The position numbers and the translations under genes were made by a program. 64,000 bases of DNA from NCBI RefSeq assembly GCF_000576555.1, contig NZ_CP007145.1:1922001-1986000 (forward strand), in the 5' to 3' direction. Position 1 is the first letter of the stretch. Every line of letters begins with the position of its first letter. Below are positions 30,380-38,401 of this stretch, piece after piece. Source of the DNA: Hymenobacter swuensis DY53 (GTDB taxonomy: Bacteria; Bacteroidota; Bacteroidia; Cytophagales; Hymenobacteraceae). The notes below the pieces were generated by a model. The model was not told the origin of the DNA. It did no database searches and was given only the letters and a program-made list of their open reading frames with translations.

Positions 30380-32610
30380 GCACGACCAACCATATAGGCA
30401 AGCCCACCAGTCGCGTTGATGGTCCGGCGAAAGTAACCGGCGCGGCCAAGTACTCGGCTGAGTTCAACGTGCCCGACCTAACCTACGGCTGGGTGATCAG
30501 CAGCCCTATTGCCAAGGGCAAAATCACCAAAATTCACGCCGATGAGGTGCTGGCGCTGCCCGGCGTGCTCAAGATATTCTCGCACGAGAACGTACCGTCA
30601 CTGGCCTGGTTTGACCGCAGCTACAAAGACCAGGTAGCCCCCGGCGGCTCACCTTTCCGGCCCCTGCACGACAACGAAATCAAGTTCAGCCAGCAGCCGG
30701 TGGCGCTGATTATAGCCGAGAACTTCGAGGTGGCCCGCTACGCGGCATCGTTGCTGCGCATCGAATACCAGGAAGAAAAGCACGAAACCAGCCTCGAAAC
30801 CAAGCGCGAAGAGGGGTACGAGCCCGGCTCGGGTAAAACCGGCTACATGCCGCCGCCGCCCCCCCGCGGCAACCCCGACAAAGCCTGGGAAGAGGCCCCA
30901 CACCGCATGGAGGCTGAGTACGTGCACGGGGCCCAGCACCACAACCCCATGGAGCTGTTCTCCACTACGGCGCAGTTCCACTCCGATGGCAAAATCACAG
31001 CCTACGACAAAACCCAGGGTGTATACAACGTGCAGGCCTACCTTACAAAAATCTTCGGGTTGAAGAAGGACGACTGCCGCGTGGTAAACGAGTACATGGG
31101 TGGTGGTTTTGGGGCCGGTTTGCGGCCGCAGTACCAGGTGTTTCTGGCCGTAATGGCGGCGCTGGAGTTGAAACGCTCGGTGCGCGTGACGCTTACGCGC
31201 CAGCAGATGTTCTCGTTCGGCCACCGGCCGCACACGCTGCAGTACCTCAAGCTGGCTACCAACGCCGATGGCACCTTGGCCGCCGTGCAGCACCACGCCC
31301 TCCACGAAACCTCCCAGTTTGAGGACTACACCGAAAACGTGGTGAACTGGAGCGGCATGCTCTACCAGTGCGACAACGTGAAGCTGGGCTACCAGTTAGC
31401 CAAGCTCGACGTGTATACGCCCCTGGACATGCGTGCCCCCGGGGCCGCTACCGGCTCCATCGGGCTGGAAATTGCCATGGACGAAATGGCCTACGAGGCC
31501 GGCCTCGACCCGCTGGAGTTCCGCCTGCGCAACTACGCGGAGATGGACCAGAACATGAAAAAGCCCTTCTCCAGCAAGAAGCTGCGCGACTGCTACCACC
31601 AGGGCGCGGCCAAGTTCGGTTGGGAGAAGAGGACCCAGGCCCCGGGCTCCATGCGCGACAAAGATGGCAAGCTGATTGGCTGGGGCATTGGCGGCGGCGT
31701 GTGGGATGCTTCCCAGATGAAGTCGGCTGCCAAGGCCAGCATCACCGCCGACGGGCACCTGACGGTATCCAGCGCGGCCGGCGAAAACGGCACCGGCACC
31801 TACACCATCATGACGCAGATTGCGGCCGAAACGCTGGGTCTGCCCATCGAGGCCGTCACCTTCAAGCTCGGCGACACCGACCTGCCCGAGGCCCCGCTGC
31901 AGGGCGGCTCCTGGACGGCCGCTTCGGTGGGCACGGCCGTGAAGAACACCTGCGAGGCCCTGGGTGAAAAGCTGCTCAAGCTGGCCCAGAAGATGGACGA
32001 CTCGCCCCTGAAAGGCGCCAAGCTGGAAGACGTGGAGTTCGTGAGCGGCCAGATCCGGCTGCGCACCGATGCCAGCCAGTCGGTGGTGTTGCGCGACGTG
32101 CTGCAGGCCAGCGGCGAAACCAAGGTAGAAGCCGACAGCTCGGCCATGCCCAACATGCTCAAGCAGCAGCCCTACTCCATGCACTCCCACAACATCGTGT
32201 TTGCGGAGGTGAAGGTGGACGAGGAACTGGGCACCGTGCACGTTACGCGCGTGGTGAATGCCGTGGCCGCCGGCCGCATCCTCAACCTCAAAACCGCCCG
32301 CTCCCAGGTGCTGGGCTCGGTGGTGTGGGGCATCAGCATGGCGCTGATGGAGGAAACGGTGATGGACCACAAATTCGGCCGCTACATGAACCACAACTTC
32401 TCGGAGTACCACGTGCCCGTCAACGCCGACATCCACGACATCGACGTGCTGTTTGTGGAGGAGGAAGACGACATCGTGAACCCGCTGGGCGTGAAAGGCA
32501 TCGGCGAGGTAGGCATGCTGGGCGTGGCCGCCGCCATCACCAACGCCGTGTTCCACGCCACCGGCAAGCGCGTCCGCGACTTACCCGTGATGATTGACAA
32601 GCTGCTGTAA
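30376..32610 (+). CDS. Molybdenum hydroxylase, molybdopterin subunit (PaoC-like)
   Basis: This 744-residue protein is the catalytic subunit of a xanthine-oxidase-family aldehyde oxidoreductase. MGGGFGAGLRPQYQ and MRAPGAATGSIGLE bind the molybdopterin (probably cytosine dinucleotide) cofactor, and the base Glu is E711 in KGIGEVGMLGVAAA. A Pro-rich linker lies at about residues 156-166. With PaoA- and PaoB-like partners it likely oxidises aldehydes or N-heterocycles. The XdhC/PaoD-type chaperone that usually completes such operons is absent; a terminator follows at once. The substrate is not known. Confidence 0.93.
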   Translation: MSTTNHIGKPTSRVDGPAKVTGAAKYSAEFNVPDLTYGWVISSPIAKGKITKIHADEVLALPGVLKIFSHENVPSLAWFDRSYKDQVAPGGSPFRPLHDNEIKFSQQPVALIIAENFEVARYAASLLRIEYQEEKHETSLETKREEGYEPGSGKTGYMPPPPPRGNPDKAWEEAPHRMEAEYVHGAQHHNPMELFSTTAQFHSDGKITAYDKTQGVYNVQAYLTKIFGLKKDDCRVVNEYMGGGFGAGLRPQYQVFLAVMAALELKRSVRVTLTRQQMFSFGHRPHTLQYLKLATNADGTLAAVQHHALHETSQFEDYTENVVNWSGMLYQCDNVKLGYQLAKLDVYTPLDMRAPGAATGSIGLEIAMDEMAYEAGLDPLEFRLRNYAEMDQNMKKPFSSKKLRDCYHQGAAKFGWEKRTQAPGSMRDKDGKLIGWGIGGGVWDASQMKSAAKASITADGHLTVSSAAGENGTGTYTIMTQIAAETLGLPIEAVTFKLGDTDLPEAPLQGGSWTAASVGTAVKNTCEALGEKLLKLAQKMDDSPLKGAKLEDVEFVSGQIRLRTDASQSVVLRDVLQASGETKVEADSSAMPNMLKQQPYSMHSHNIVFAEVKVDEELGTVHVTRVVNAVAAGRILNLKTARSQVLGSVVWGISMALMEETVMDHKFGRYMNHNFSEYHVPVNADIHDIDVLFVEEEDDIVNPLGVKGIGEVGMLGVAAAITNAVFHATGKRVRDLPVMIDKLL

Positions 32611-32632
32611 CCGCCGCCGCTTGCCGTAACGC

Positions 32633-32668
32633 AAACCGCCCCGTAACCGTGAGGTTGCGGGGCGGTTT
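32633..32668 (+). terminator. Terminator after the hydroxylase operon
   Basis: AAACCGCCCCG pairs with CGGGGCGGTTT (11-bp stem) and is followed by TGTGTG, 22 nt after the stop of the catalytic subunit gene. It can also act for the convergent DUF3800 gene. Confidence 0.8.
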
Positions 32669-32684
32669 TGTGTGTGGTAATTTC

Positions 32685-33854
32685 TTATGGCAAAGCCATT
32701 AGTAGCTCTCGTAGCCTCTTTAATGTTTCATCCTTTTCGATAGGATTTATCTTGTTAAATGAATAGGATGAAAGAGAGTCATTGATGATTTTAACTTTGT
32801 TAAGCATAGGCACGACGTATTTTAAAAAGTGATTAAAATGTTCTCTAATATCATTGTATGAATTTGCTAGCTTGTATCCGGGTTTTCCAGAATGGCTTAT
32901 TATGAATATGCCTTCAAATCTTAAATCTCTTATTAACGTCCTAAGCTTTTCTACTGAAAAACCTGAAACGAATTGTTCGATATAGTTTGATAGCTCATGT
33001 GTAGGGGTTAATCTGCTTGGATTTATTTCATTTTGTAATCTGAGATAATTTAGTAGTAAGTGTTTCTCTCTGCTTGTGTTTTTTGAATTGAGGTGCTCGG
33101 ATATAGATTGTAAATTTATTTTTCTGATTTCACTATCAATAGTTTGGTTATGATCGAGGGAGTATATTATTGGAGTTGAGTCAAAGGGGAAATATTCAAC
33201 AGATGTTCTTGGCTGGATTACTTGAAATAGTTCTCTGGCTTTTTCGTGTGCATGGCTTGCGCAGAATATTTTGCCGACACAGCCTGAGATAAAATCTGCA
33301 ACTTGTACTAACTTCTCTCCAGAAATATCGTCTGTCAATTCAAAAAATCTATCTGGGTAAAACAGGTCTCTTTGAATGGCGTTAGTTTGGATGTAATTAT
33401 TCAGTTCACTTCTAAAATCTGTTCCTATAGAATCAGACCATATGTGATATCTAGTGAACTTTTGATTGTATTTTGCGACAAATAGGCTTTCGAAGTATTT
33501 ATAAAATACTTTTTTGTTCTTCAATCCTTCACTCGTTATTGCAGATTTGTCTACAATAAGCGAATTTATAGTAAAATCTAAATTTTCTACTAGATACTTG
33601 AGTATGTTGACTCTTTTGTCAAATTGCTTTTCTTTAATATTAGATGATTTGATATTGGGTCCTAATCTGAATACATGACAAATATCCTCTCTGATCTTTT
33701 TTGCTTTATCATAGTCCTTGCTATCGATGACTACAGCTGTGTATATAAAATGAGAGAATGTTCCATTCTTGGAGAGGTCTGTGTGTGAATTGCCAAACTC
33801 ATCAATAAATATATTGGCAAATCTATCATCGTTGTTGCTGTCGAAACTTGTCAT
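32685..33854 (-). CDS. DUF3800 family protein with C-terminal winged helix
   Basis: This 389-residue protein opens with the DUF3800 signature ANIFIDEFGNSH (D18, E19). The other acidic positions of this RNase-H-like fold are visible in LIVDKSA (D102), IWSDSIG (D141) and QVADFISG (D187). A second part (about residues 295-345, FSVEKLRTLIRDLRFEGIFI ... GYKLANS) looks like a winged helix. The gene is far richer in A/T than its surroundings and has no operon partner, which suggests horizontal transfer. DUF3800 proteins are predicted nucleases found on mobile and defence islands; the activity here is untested. Confidence 0.8.
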   Translation of the reverse strand: MTSFDSNNDDRFANIFIDEFGNSHTDLSKNGTFSHFIYTAVVIDSKDYDKAKKIREDICHVFRLGPNIKSSNIKEKQFDKRVNILKYLVENLDFTINSLIVDKSAITSEGLKNKKVFYKYFESLFVAKYNQKFTRYHIWSDSIGTDFRSELNNYIQTNAIQRDLFYPDRFFELTDDISGEKLVQVADFISGCVGKIFCASHAHEKARELFQVIQPRTSVEYFPFDSTPIIYSLDHNQTIDSEIRKINLQSISEHLNSKNTSREKHLLLNYLRLQNEINPSRLTPTHELSNYIEQFVSGFSVEKLRTLIRDLRFEGIFIISHSGKPGYKLANSYNDIREHFNHFLKYVVPMLNKVKIINDSLSSYSFNKINPIEKDETLKRLRELLMALP

Positions 33855-33916
33855 TGAGGTTATACTAGAACGTTGGCTATTCTGCTACTGCAAGATATGA
33901 ACATGATCTTGTTGAT

Positions 33917-35098
33917 CTAATGTGTTTTAACTGCTTCTACCCGCTTTCCCCGCCACAACGCCCACAGCCCCAGCGCCGGGCCGAGGGCCAGGGGCAGCAG
34001 CAGCAGCTGAGGCGGCAGGCGCGGGGCCAGCCAGCCGGTGAGCTGCACGCTGCCGATGGTGAGGGCAAACCCCAGGCAGTTGACGATGGTCAGGGCCGCA
34101 CCGCGCGATTCGGCGGGGGCGTGCCGGGCCACCAAGGTGGAAAACATGGGCGAGTCGGCCACCACCACCAGCCCCCAGAACGCCAGAAACGCCACCAGCC
34201 CCACCGCCGAGCCGCCGCCCAGCACCAGCCCCGAAACCAAACAGCACCCGCCCGATAGCGCCAGCGCCGTGGTGGCTACCCGGGTCGGGCCAAGTCGGCG
34301 GGCCAGCAGCCCCGCGCCCACGCAGGCCAAACTGCCCCCGCCAAGTATGCCGAACGAGAGCAGCGGCACCGGCAGCGCCGCCGCCGGGTGCCGCGCCTGA
34401 AAGGCAGCCAGCACCATCGGCACAAACGCCCAGAACGCGTACAATTCCCACATGTGCCCGAAGTAGCCCAGCGCCGCCGCCCGAAACTGCGGCTGCCGCA
34501 ACCCCGCCAGAAACGCCATGAGGCGGGGCCGCTGGCCGGGGCGGCGGTGCGGGCCGTCGGGCACCAGCAGCAGCATGGCTACCCCGCCCAGCACCGTTAG
34601 CGCGGAGGTAGCCCCCGTGACATAGTACCACGGCAGGGCCGCCGTGAGGCTGCGCAGCAGGTGCGGAAACGCCGTGCCCAGCACCAGCGCCCCCACCAGC
34701 CACCCCAACGAGCGGCCCAGGCCTTCCTGGTAGTAGTCGGCCGCTATTTTCATGCCCACCGGATAGATGCCGGCCAGGAAAAAGCCCGTCAGGAAGCGGC
34801 AGGCCAGCAGCCCCTCAGCCCCGAGGCCACTCAGGTGCACGCCCAGGTTGGCGGTGGCCGCCGCCAGCGCACTCACAAAAAACACCCGCGAGGGCGAAAA
34901 TCGGTCGGCGAGGGCCAGCAGCGCAAACAGCAGCGTGCCACTGATGAAGCCCAGCTGCACGGCGCTGGTGAGGGAGGCCACGGAGCCGGGCGGCAGCCGG
35001 AACCGCGCCGCCAGCTCGGGGGCAACGGCATTGCCGGCAAACCACAGCGAGGTGCAGCAAAACTGCGCCCCCACAATGGTGGGAAGAATACGAGACAC
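33917..35098 (-). CDS. MFS transporter
   Basis: This 393-residue protein has about 12 hydrophobic helices in two six-helix halves and short loops typical of the major facilitator superfamily. The helix 2-3 loop is LALADRFSPSRVFFVSAL, a loose form of the GxLaDrxGrr motif; RRLGPTRVATTALALSGG is the counterpart in the second half. It probably exports or imports a small molecule across the inner membrane; the substrate is unknown. It stands alone between an AT-rich DUF3800 gene and a divergent ABM-domain gene. The start MSRILPTIVG is the first ATG in frame. Confidence 0.88.
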   Translation of the reverse strand: MSRILPTIVGAQFCCTSLWFAGNAVAPELAARFRLPPGSVASLTSAVQLGFISGTLLFALLALADRFSPSRVFFVSALAAATANLGVHLSGLGAEGLLACRFLTGFFLAGIYPVGMKIAADYYQEGLGRSLGWLVGALVLGTAFPHLLRSLTAALPWYYVTGATSALTVLGGVAMLLLVPDGPHRRPGQRPRLMAFLAGLRQPQFRAAALGYFGHMWELYAFWAFVPMVLAAFQARHPAAALPVPLLSFGILGGGSLACVGAGLLARRLGPTRVATTALALSGGCCLVSGLVLGGGSAVGLVAFLAFWGLVVVADSPMFSTLVARHAPAESRGAALTIVNCLGFALTIGSVQLTGWLAPRLPPQLLLLPLALGPALGLWALWRGKRVEAVKTH

Positions 35099-35233
35099 GA
35101 GAGCGGGTGGGAGAGAGAGGGCAGGCGAGAGAGAGGCGCGAAACTACCCAAATTCGTCGGTAAAGGCCCCACCGCAAACAATAGGATGGTGGGGCGGTAG
35201 TTAGGGCGTTCCAATCATTAACCCCCTTCCATC

Positions 35234-35533
35234 ATGGCAAAAGTAGGATTGTTCGTGCGTCTCGAAGCGAAGCCCGGCAAAGAGCAGGCCGTGGCCGATT
35301 TCCTGCGCGGCGGTCTGGCCCTGGTAGAGCAGGAGCCCGAAACCACCACCTGGTACGGCATTCAGCTGGGCCCATCCACGTTCGGCATTTTCGACACCTT
35401 CCCCGACGAGGCTGGCCGCAAGGCCCATCTGGGCGGCAAAGTAGCCGAAGCCCTGTTCGCCCACGCCCCCGACCTGCTGGCCGCCGAGCCCACCATCGAA
35501 ATGGTAGACGTGCTGGCCTCGAAAGGCGCATAA
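35234..35533 (+). CDS. Antibiotic biosynthesis monooxygenase (ABM) domain protein
   Basis: This 99-residue protein is a single ferredoxin-like ABM domain: KVGLFVRLEAKPGKEQAVADF at the start, a central TTTWYGIQLGPSTFGIFDTF strand pair and the final helix/strand HAPDLLAAEPTIEMVDVLASK. Such dimeric alpha-beta barrels include quinol monooxygenases and haem-degrading enzymes, but many have no known activity. It is a single gene, divergent from the MFS gene 136 nt away, with a strong terminator 18 nt downstream. Confidence 0.88.
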   Translation: MAKVGLFVRLEAKPGKEQAVADFLRGGLALVEQEPETTTWYGIQLGPSTFGIFDTFPDEAGRKAHLGGKVAEALFAHAPDLLAAEPTIEMVDVLASKGA

Positions 35534-35550
35534 TTCCGCCCCAACACCAC

Positions 35551-35592
35551 CACAGGGCCGCCCCGAAACACCGGTTTCGGGGCGGCCCTGTG
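35551..35592 (+). terminator. Terminator of the ABM gene, 19-bp stem
   Basis: CACAGGGCCGCCCCGAAAC pairs perfectly with its complement (35574-35592) across the loop ACCG. It is very stable and sits 18 nt after the stop codon. Confidence 0.85.
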
Positions 35593-35684
35593 CGTAACAA
35601 GCAGCAAGGCGTGCAACCATGAGACGCCAACGGCTGCCTGCTTTATGCTGACGGTTGTATGCTGAGCTGTGTCTGAAAACTCCC

Positions 35685-35785
35685 GAACGGTCATGCTGAG
35701 CTTGCCGAAGCATCTCTCCCGCTTCGCCTGAGTACTACTGCAACGAAGCGGGAGAGATGCTTCGGCAAGCTCAGCATGACGGTTC
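35685..35785. repeat. 42-bp inverted repeat, TCATGCTGAGC type
   Basis: Arms 35685-35726 and 35744-35785 match at 41 of 42 positions; the core reads GTCATGCTGAGCTTGCCGAA and CTCTCCCGCTTCG. The centre is 17 nt. It lies 58 nt beyond the end of the PfkB gene. A second copy of the same element lies on the other side of that gene (36906). Confidence 0.9.
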
Positions 35786-35843
35786 AGGTAGTTTCAAATG
35801 ACTTTGGCAAACAGAATCGTTAGCAGAGGGGCTTTGAGTTGCG

Positions 35844-36773
35844 CTACGCCAATTGCCCCTGCAGCCGCCGCGCCGCCGTGCTGATGCCCGCCTGCACGCA
35901 TTCGGCCACGGTAGCCTGCCGCATCCAGCTTGTCAGGAAGCCGGCCCAGAAGGCGTCGCCAGCCCCGGTAGCGTCCAACACCTGTACGGGGGGCGCGGCC
36001 TGGTGCTGCCAGTCGCCGCCCCGGCTGCGGTACCACACCCCATCGGAGCCGCAGGTGAGGCAGAGCACCCGGGCGGGCGTATCGCGCAGAAATTCCCGGG
36101 CGGCTTCGGCCGTGGCCGGCACCTTGCCGAAGCGGGCCACATCGTCGAGGCTGACTTTGAGCAGGGGCTCGTAGGCCAAAAGGCGCTGCCACACGTCGGG
36201 AGCATTGTCGGCGCGTCGCCAGATGGGGGCGGCGTAGTTCCAGTCTACCGATACCGAGCGGCCCTGGTCGTAGGCGGTAGCCAGGGCCTCCAGAATGTGG
36301 TCCTGGGCCGGCTGGCGACTGAGGGCAAAAGCGGTGGTGTGCACCAGTGTAGCCTCTGCAATCAGGGTCGGGTCGATGGGGGGCAAGTACCGGTCGGCGC
36401 TGCGGTAGGGGATGAAGGCCGGCGTATCGCGGCTGCGGCCCACTACGATGATGCTGGTGGCGCGGTCGGGCAACTGGTGGACGTGCCGGGTACTGAGGCC
36501 GGCGGCCGTCAGGTTGCGCAGCAGAATCTCACCCAGCCCATCCTGCCCCACGGCCGCTACCAGGCAAGCCGTACCGCCGCATCGCTGCACAAACCGACAC
36601 AGATTGGCCGGACTACCGCCCGCCACCGCCTGTAGAGTCGTTACCTGGGACAAGTCGCCCACAAAATCAGTGGTCAGAATATCCACCAGCGCCTCGCCAA
36701 TGGCAAGCAGGCGGCCACTGACGGGCTCCGGAGCAGTGACCGGAGCAGCAACGGAAGCAGGAGAAGGGCGCAT
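35844..36773 (-). CDS. PfkB family carbohydrate kinase, fructokinase-like
   Basis: This 309-residue protein has the ribokinase fold. GEALVDI near the start and AVAGGSPANLCRFVQRCGG bind the sugar; AAVGQDGLGE and the C-terminal DATGAGDAFWAGF (residues 267-279) carry the ATP-binding glycines and the catalytic base D273. The start region is closest to fructokinases. It is the last gene of the sugar locus, so it likely phosphorylates the fructose (or other ketose) freed by the GH100-like enzyme encoded upstream. Start ATG 36773 was taken over 36848. TCATGCTGAGC-type repeats flank the gene on both sides. Confidence 0.88.
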   Translation of the reverse strand: MRPSPASVAAPVTAPEPVSGRLLAIGEALVDILTTDFVGDLSQVTTLQAVAGGSPANLCRFVQRCGGTACLVAAVGQDGLGEILLRNLTAAGLSTRHVHQLPDRATSIIVVGRSRDTPAFIPYRSADRYLPPIDPTLIAEATLVHTTAFALSRQPAQDHILEALATAYDQGRSVSVDWNYAAPIWRRADNAPDVWQRLLAYEPLLKVSLDDVARFGKVPATAEAAREFLRDTPARVLCLTCGSDGVWYRSRGGDWQHQAAPPVQVLDATGAGDAFWAGFLTSWMRQATVAECVQAGISTAARRLQGQLA

Positions 36774-36905
36774 CGGCAGAAGAAATGAGGTGCGGGTTGG
36801 GATTTTGCTAAAATCAGGTTTGAAATGCCAGGCGGAGCGGTTGAGCATCCTGCGGAACGCTTGGACATCCTGCGGGGTGTGTACACGTCACGCGGAGCGT
36901 GTGAC

Positions 36906-36998
36906 CGTCATGCTGAGCGGAGCCGAAGCATCTCTACCGCTTCGCCTGCACTGCTTCAACGAAGCGGGAGAGATGCTTCGACAAGCTCAGCATGACGT
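36906..36998. repeat. 39-bp inverted repeat, second TCATGCTGAGC copy
   Basis: Arms 36906-36944 and 36960-36998 are imperfect complements; the right arm matches the 35744-35785 arm almost base for base. The left arm has changed at several positions (GAGCGGAGCC for GAGCTTGTCG). Just left of it are degenerate short units CATCCTGCGG (two copies) and CACGCGGAGCGTGTG. Confidence 0.85.
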
Positions 36999-37037
36999 TC
37001 GGTTAAACGCCCAGACTCGTGACTTGACAGTGCGGGC

Positions 37038-38237
37038 TCATGAGGAAGGAAAAAACAGCCGGCCGCCCCCGGCGTAGGCTTCGGCCAGCAGCTGCCCGGC
37101 GGCGCTCCAGGTGCAGTAGGGCACCCCAATGGGGGCGTGGGTGAGGCCGTGGAAGTTTTCGTAGAAGCCCCAGGCCGGACCGGCGGGATTTTGCTGGTTG
37201 GCGGTGTGCAGCAACCCGGTGAGCTGATCGGCCAGCGCCGGCTGGCCATGCTGGTGCAGCGCCGCCGCCAGCCACCCGTTCCAGACGGGCCAAAGGCCAC
37301 CGTTGTGGAACTCGTGCGGGCGGTTGCGGAACTCATAGGCGTAGTTGTCGGTCAGCTCGGCCATGAGGCCGTCCTCGGGCGTGAGGGCCGGGGCGAAGGC
37401 CGGCAGCAGAAACTGCCGCTGCTGTAGCTGCTCGTGCAGGTAGGCTAGGAGGGTGGCCTGCTGCGGGGCCGGGCCCAGGTTGAGCAGTAGGGCCAGGGCA
37501 TTGGCGGCCAGATCAAACTGCCCATACACGCGGGCCGGGTTGAAGCCCATTAGCCAGAACGTGCGCGGCGCGGCTTGGCGTTGGTGCACGAGGTTGGGCG
37601 CGTAGAGCGGCTCGGCATCGGGGGCGGCGTCCTCGTTCCAGTAGTTGCGCTCCAGCACCTGCCGGATGGTGGCGGCCTTGGTTAGCCACTCGGGGCGCTG
37701 GTAGTGGTGGCCGGCCAGCTCCAGGGTCCACACCCGCAGCAGCTGGTCGTAGAGCACGTAGCCGTGCTGCACGTATTCATCAGCCCAGTCGCCGCTCTGG
37801 GGCACGTACACCAGGTGCTTGCCGTTGAACTCCCAGGCCTCCAGCACAGTCAGCCCCCGCTCCACCTGGGGCTGGTAGGTGTCGGCCAGGGTTGTGCTGC
37901 CCGTGAGGTGGGCGTGCTGCAGCAGCCCGATGATGGCCCAGCTCACGTTATCGACGCGGCCGCAGTTGCCGCCGTAGCTGGCCTGGCCGGTGCGCGGGTC
38001 CACGTTCGAGGCAAAAAAGCCCACCGGGTGCTGGGCCCCAAAAATGGTGCGCAGCGTGGCTTCGGTGGCGGCCAGCAGGTGGTCGTCGCCGGAAAGCAGG
38101 GCAGCCAGGCCGGTAATCACGCCGTCGCGCGTCCAGATGCGCTGGTAGTTGCTCACGTCCTGCACGCTGGCCACAAAACCGTACGGCGTGGCGGCGCGGC
38201 GCAGAAGCTCAAGGGCGGGTTCGGACTGAAAGGTCAT
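37038..38237 (-). CDS. GH100-like glycosidase, neutral-invertase-like
   Basis: This 399-residue protein has no signal peptide and forms an (alpha/alpha)6 barrel. Motifs resemble GH100 alkaline/neutral invertases: WTRDGVI (35-41), SYGGNCGRVDNVSWAI with D95, EFHNGGLWPVWNGW (about 309-322), WGFYE (E360) and CTWSAAGQLLAEAY (375-388). Similar bacterial proteins are often labelled amylo-alpha-1,6-glucosidase. The fructokinase-like gene directly downstream supports sucrose hydrolysis in the cytoplasm. Start ATG 38237 (MTFQSEP) was chosen; upstream codons are repeat-derived. Alternative reading: a debranching-type glucosidase. Confidence 0.8.
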   Translation of the reverse strand: MTFQSEPALELLRRAATPYGFVASVQDVSNYQRIWTRDGVITGLAALLSGDDHLLAATEATLRTIFGAQHPVGFFASNVDPRTGQASYGGNCGRVDNVSWAIIGLLQHAHLTGSTTLADTYQPQVERGLTVLEAWEFNGKHLVYVPQSGDWADEYVQHGYVLYDQLLRVWTLELAGHHYQRPEWLTKAATIRQVLERNYWNEDAAPDAEPLYAPNLVHQRQAAPRTFWLMGFNPARVYGQFDLAANALALLLNLGPAPQQATLLAYLHEQLQQRQFLLPAFAPALTPEDGLMAELTDNYAYEFRNRPHEFHNGGLWPVWNGWLAAALHQHGQPALADQLTGLLHTANQQNPAGPAWGFYENFHGLTHAPIGVPYCTWSAAGQLLAEAYAGGGRLFFPSS

Positions 38238-38290
38238 GAAGGAGAAAGTGAGAGTGGGGCCGCGCGAGGGCAAAAGGGGACAGTGGCCTG

Positions 38291-38384
38291 TAGAGACGCG
38301 TACTCGCGTCTCTCGCCAGAACGACCGAAACCGCGCACCGGTAAACACCATCAGCAGGCCCCGAGATGCAAATCCGCGTCTCTA
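38291..38384. repeat. Inverted repeat TAGAGACGCG type, second copy
   Basis: TAGAGACGCG (38291-38300) pairs with CGCGTCTCTA (38375-38384). The left side forms its own hairpin AGAGACGCG-TACT-CGCGTCTCT. It belongs to the same family as 19801-19933 and fills the gap between the GH100-like and symporter genes. Confidence 0.65.
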
Positions 38385-38401
38385 CGGGCCGCTGGTTCGG
38401 C

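Noticed and set aside
35685-36998. Possible CRISPR-like repeat array
   Set aside because: There are only two elements, about 1.2 kb apart, each an inverted repeat and not a direct repeat with spacers; no cas genes are present.
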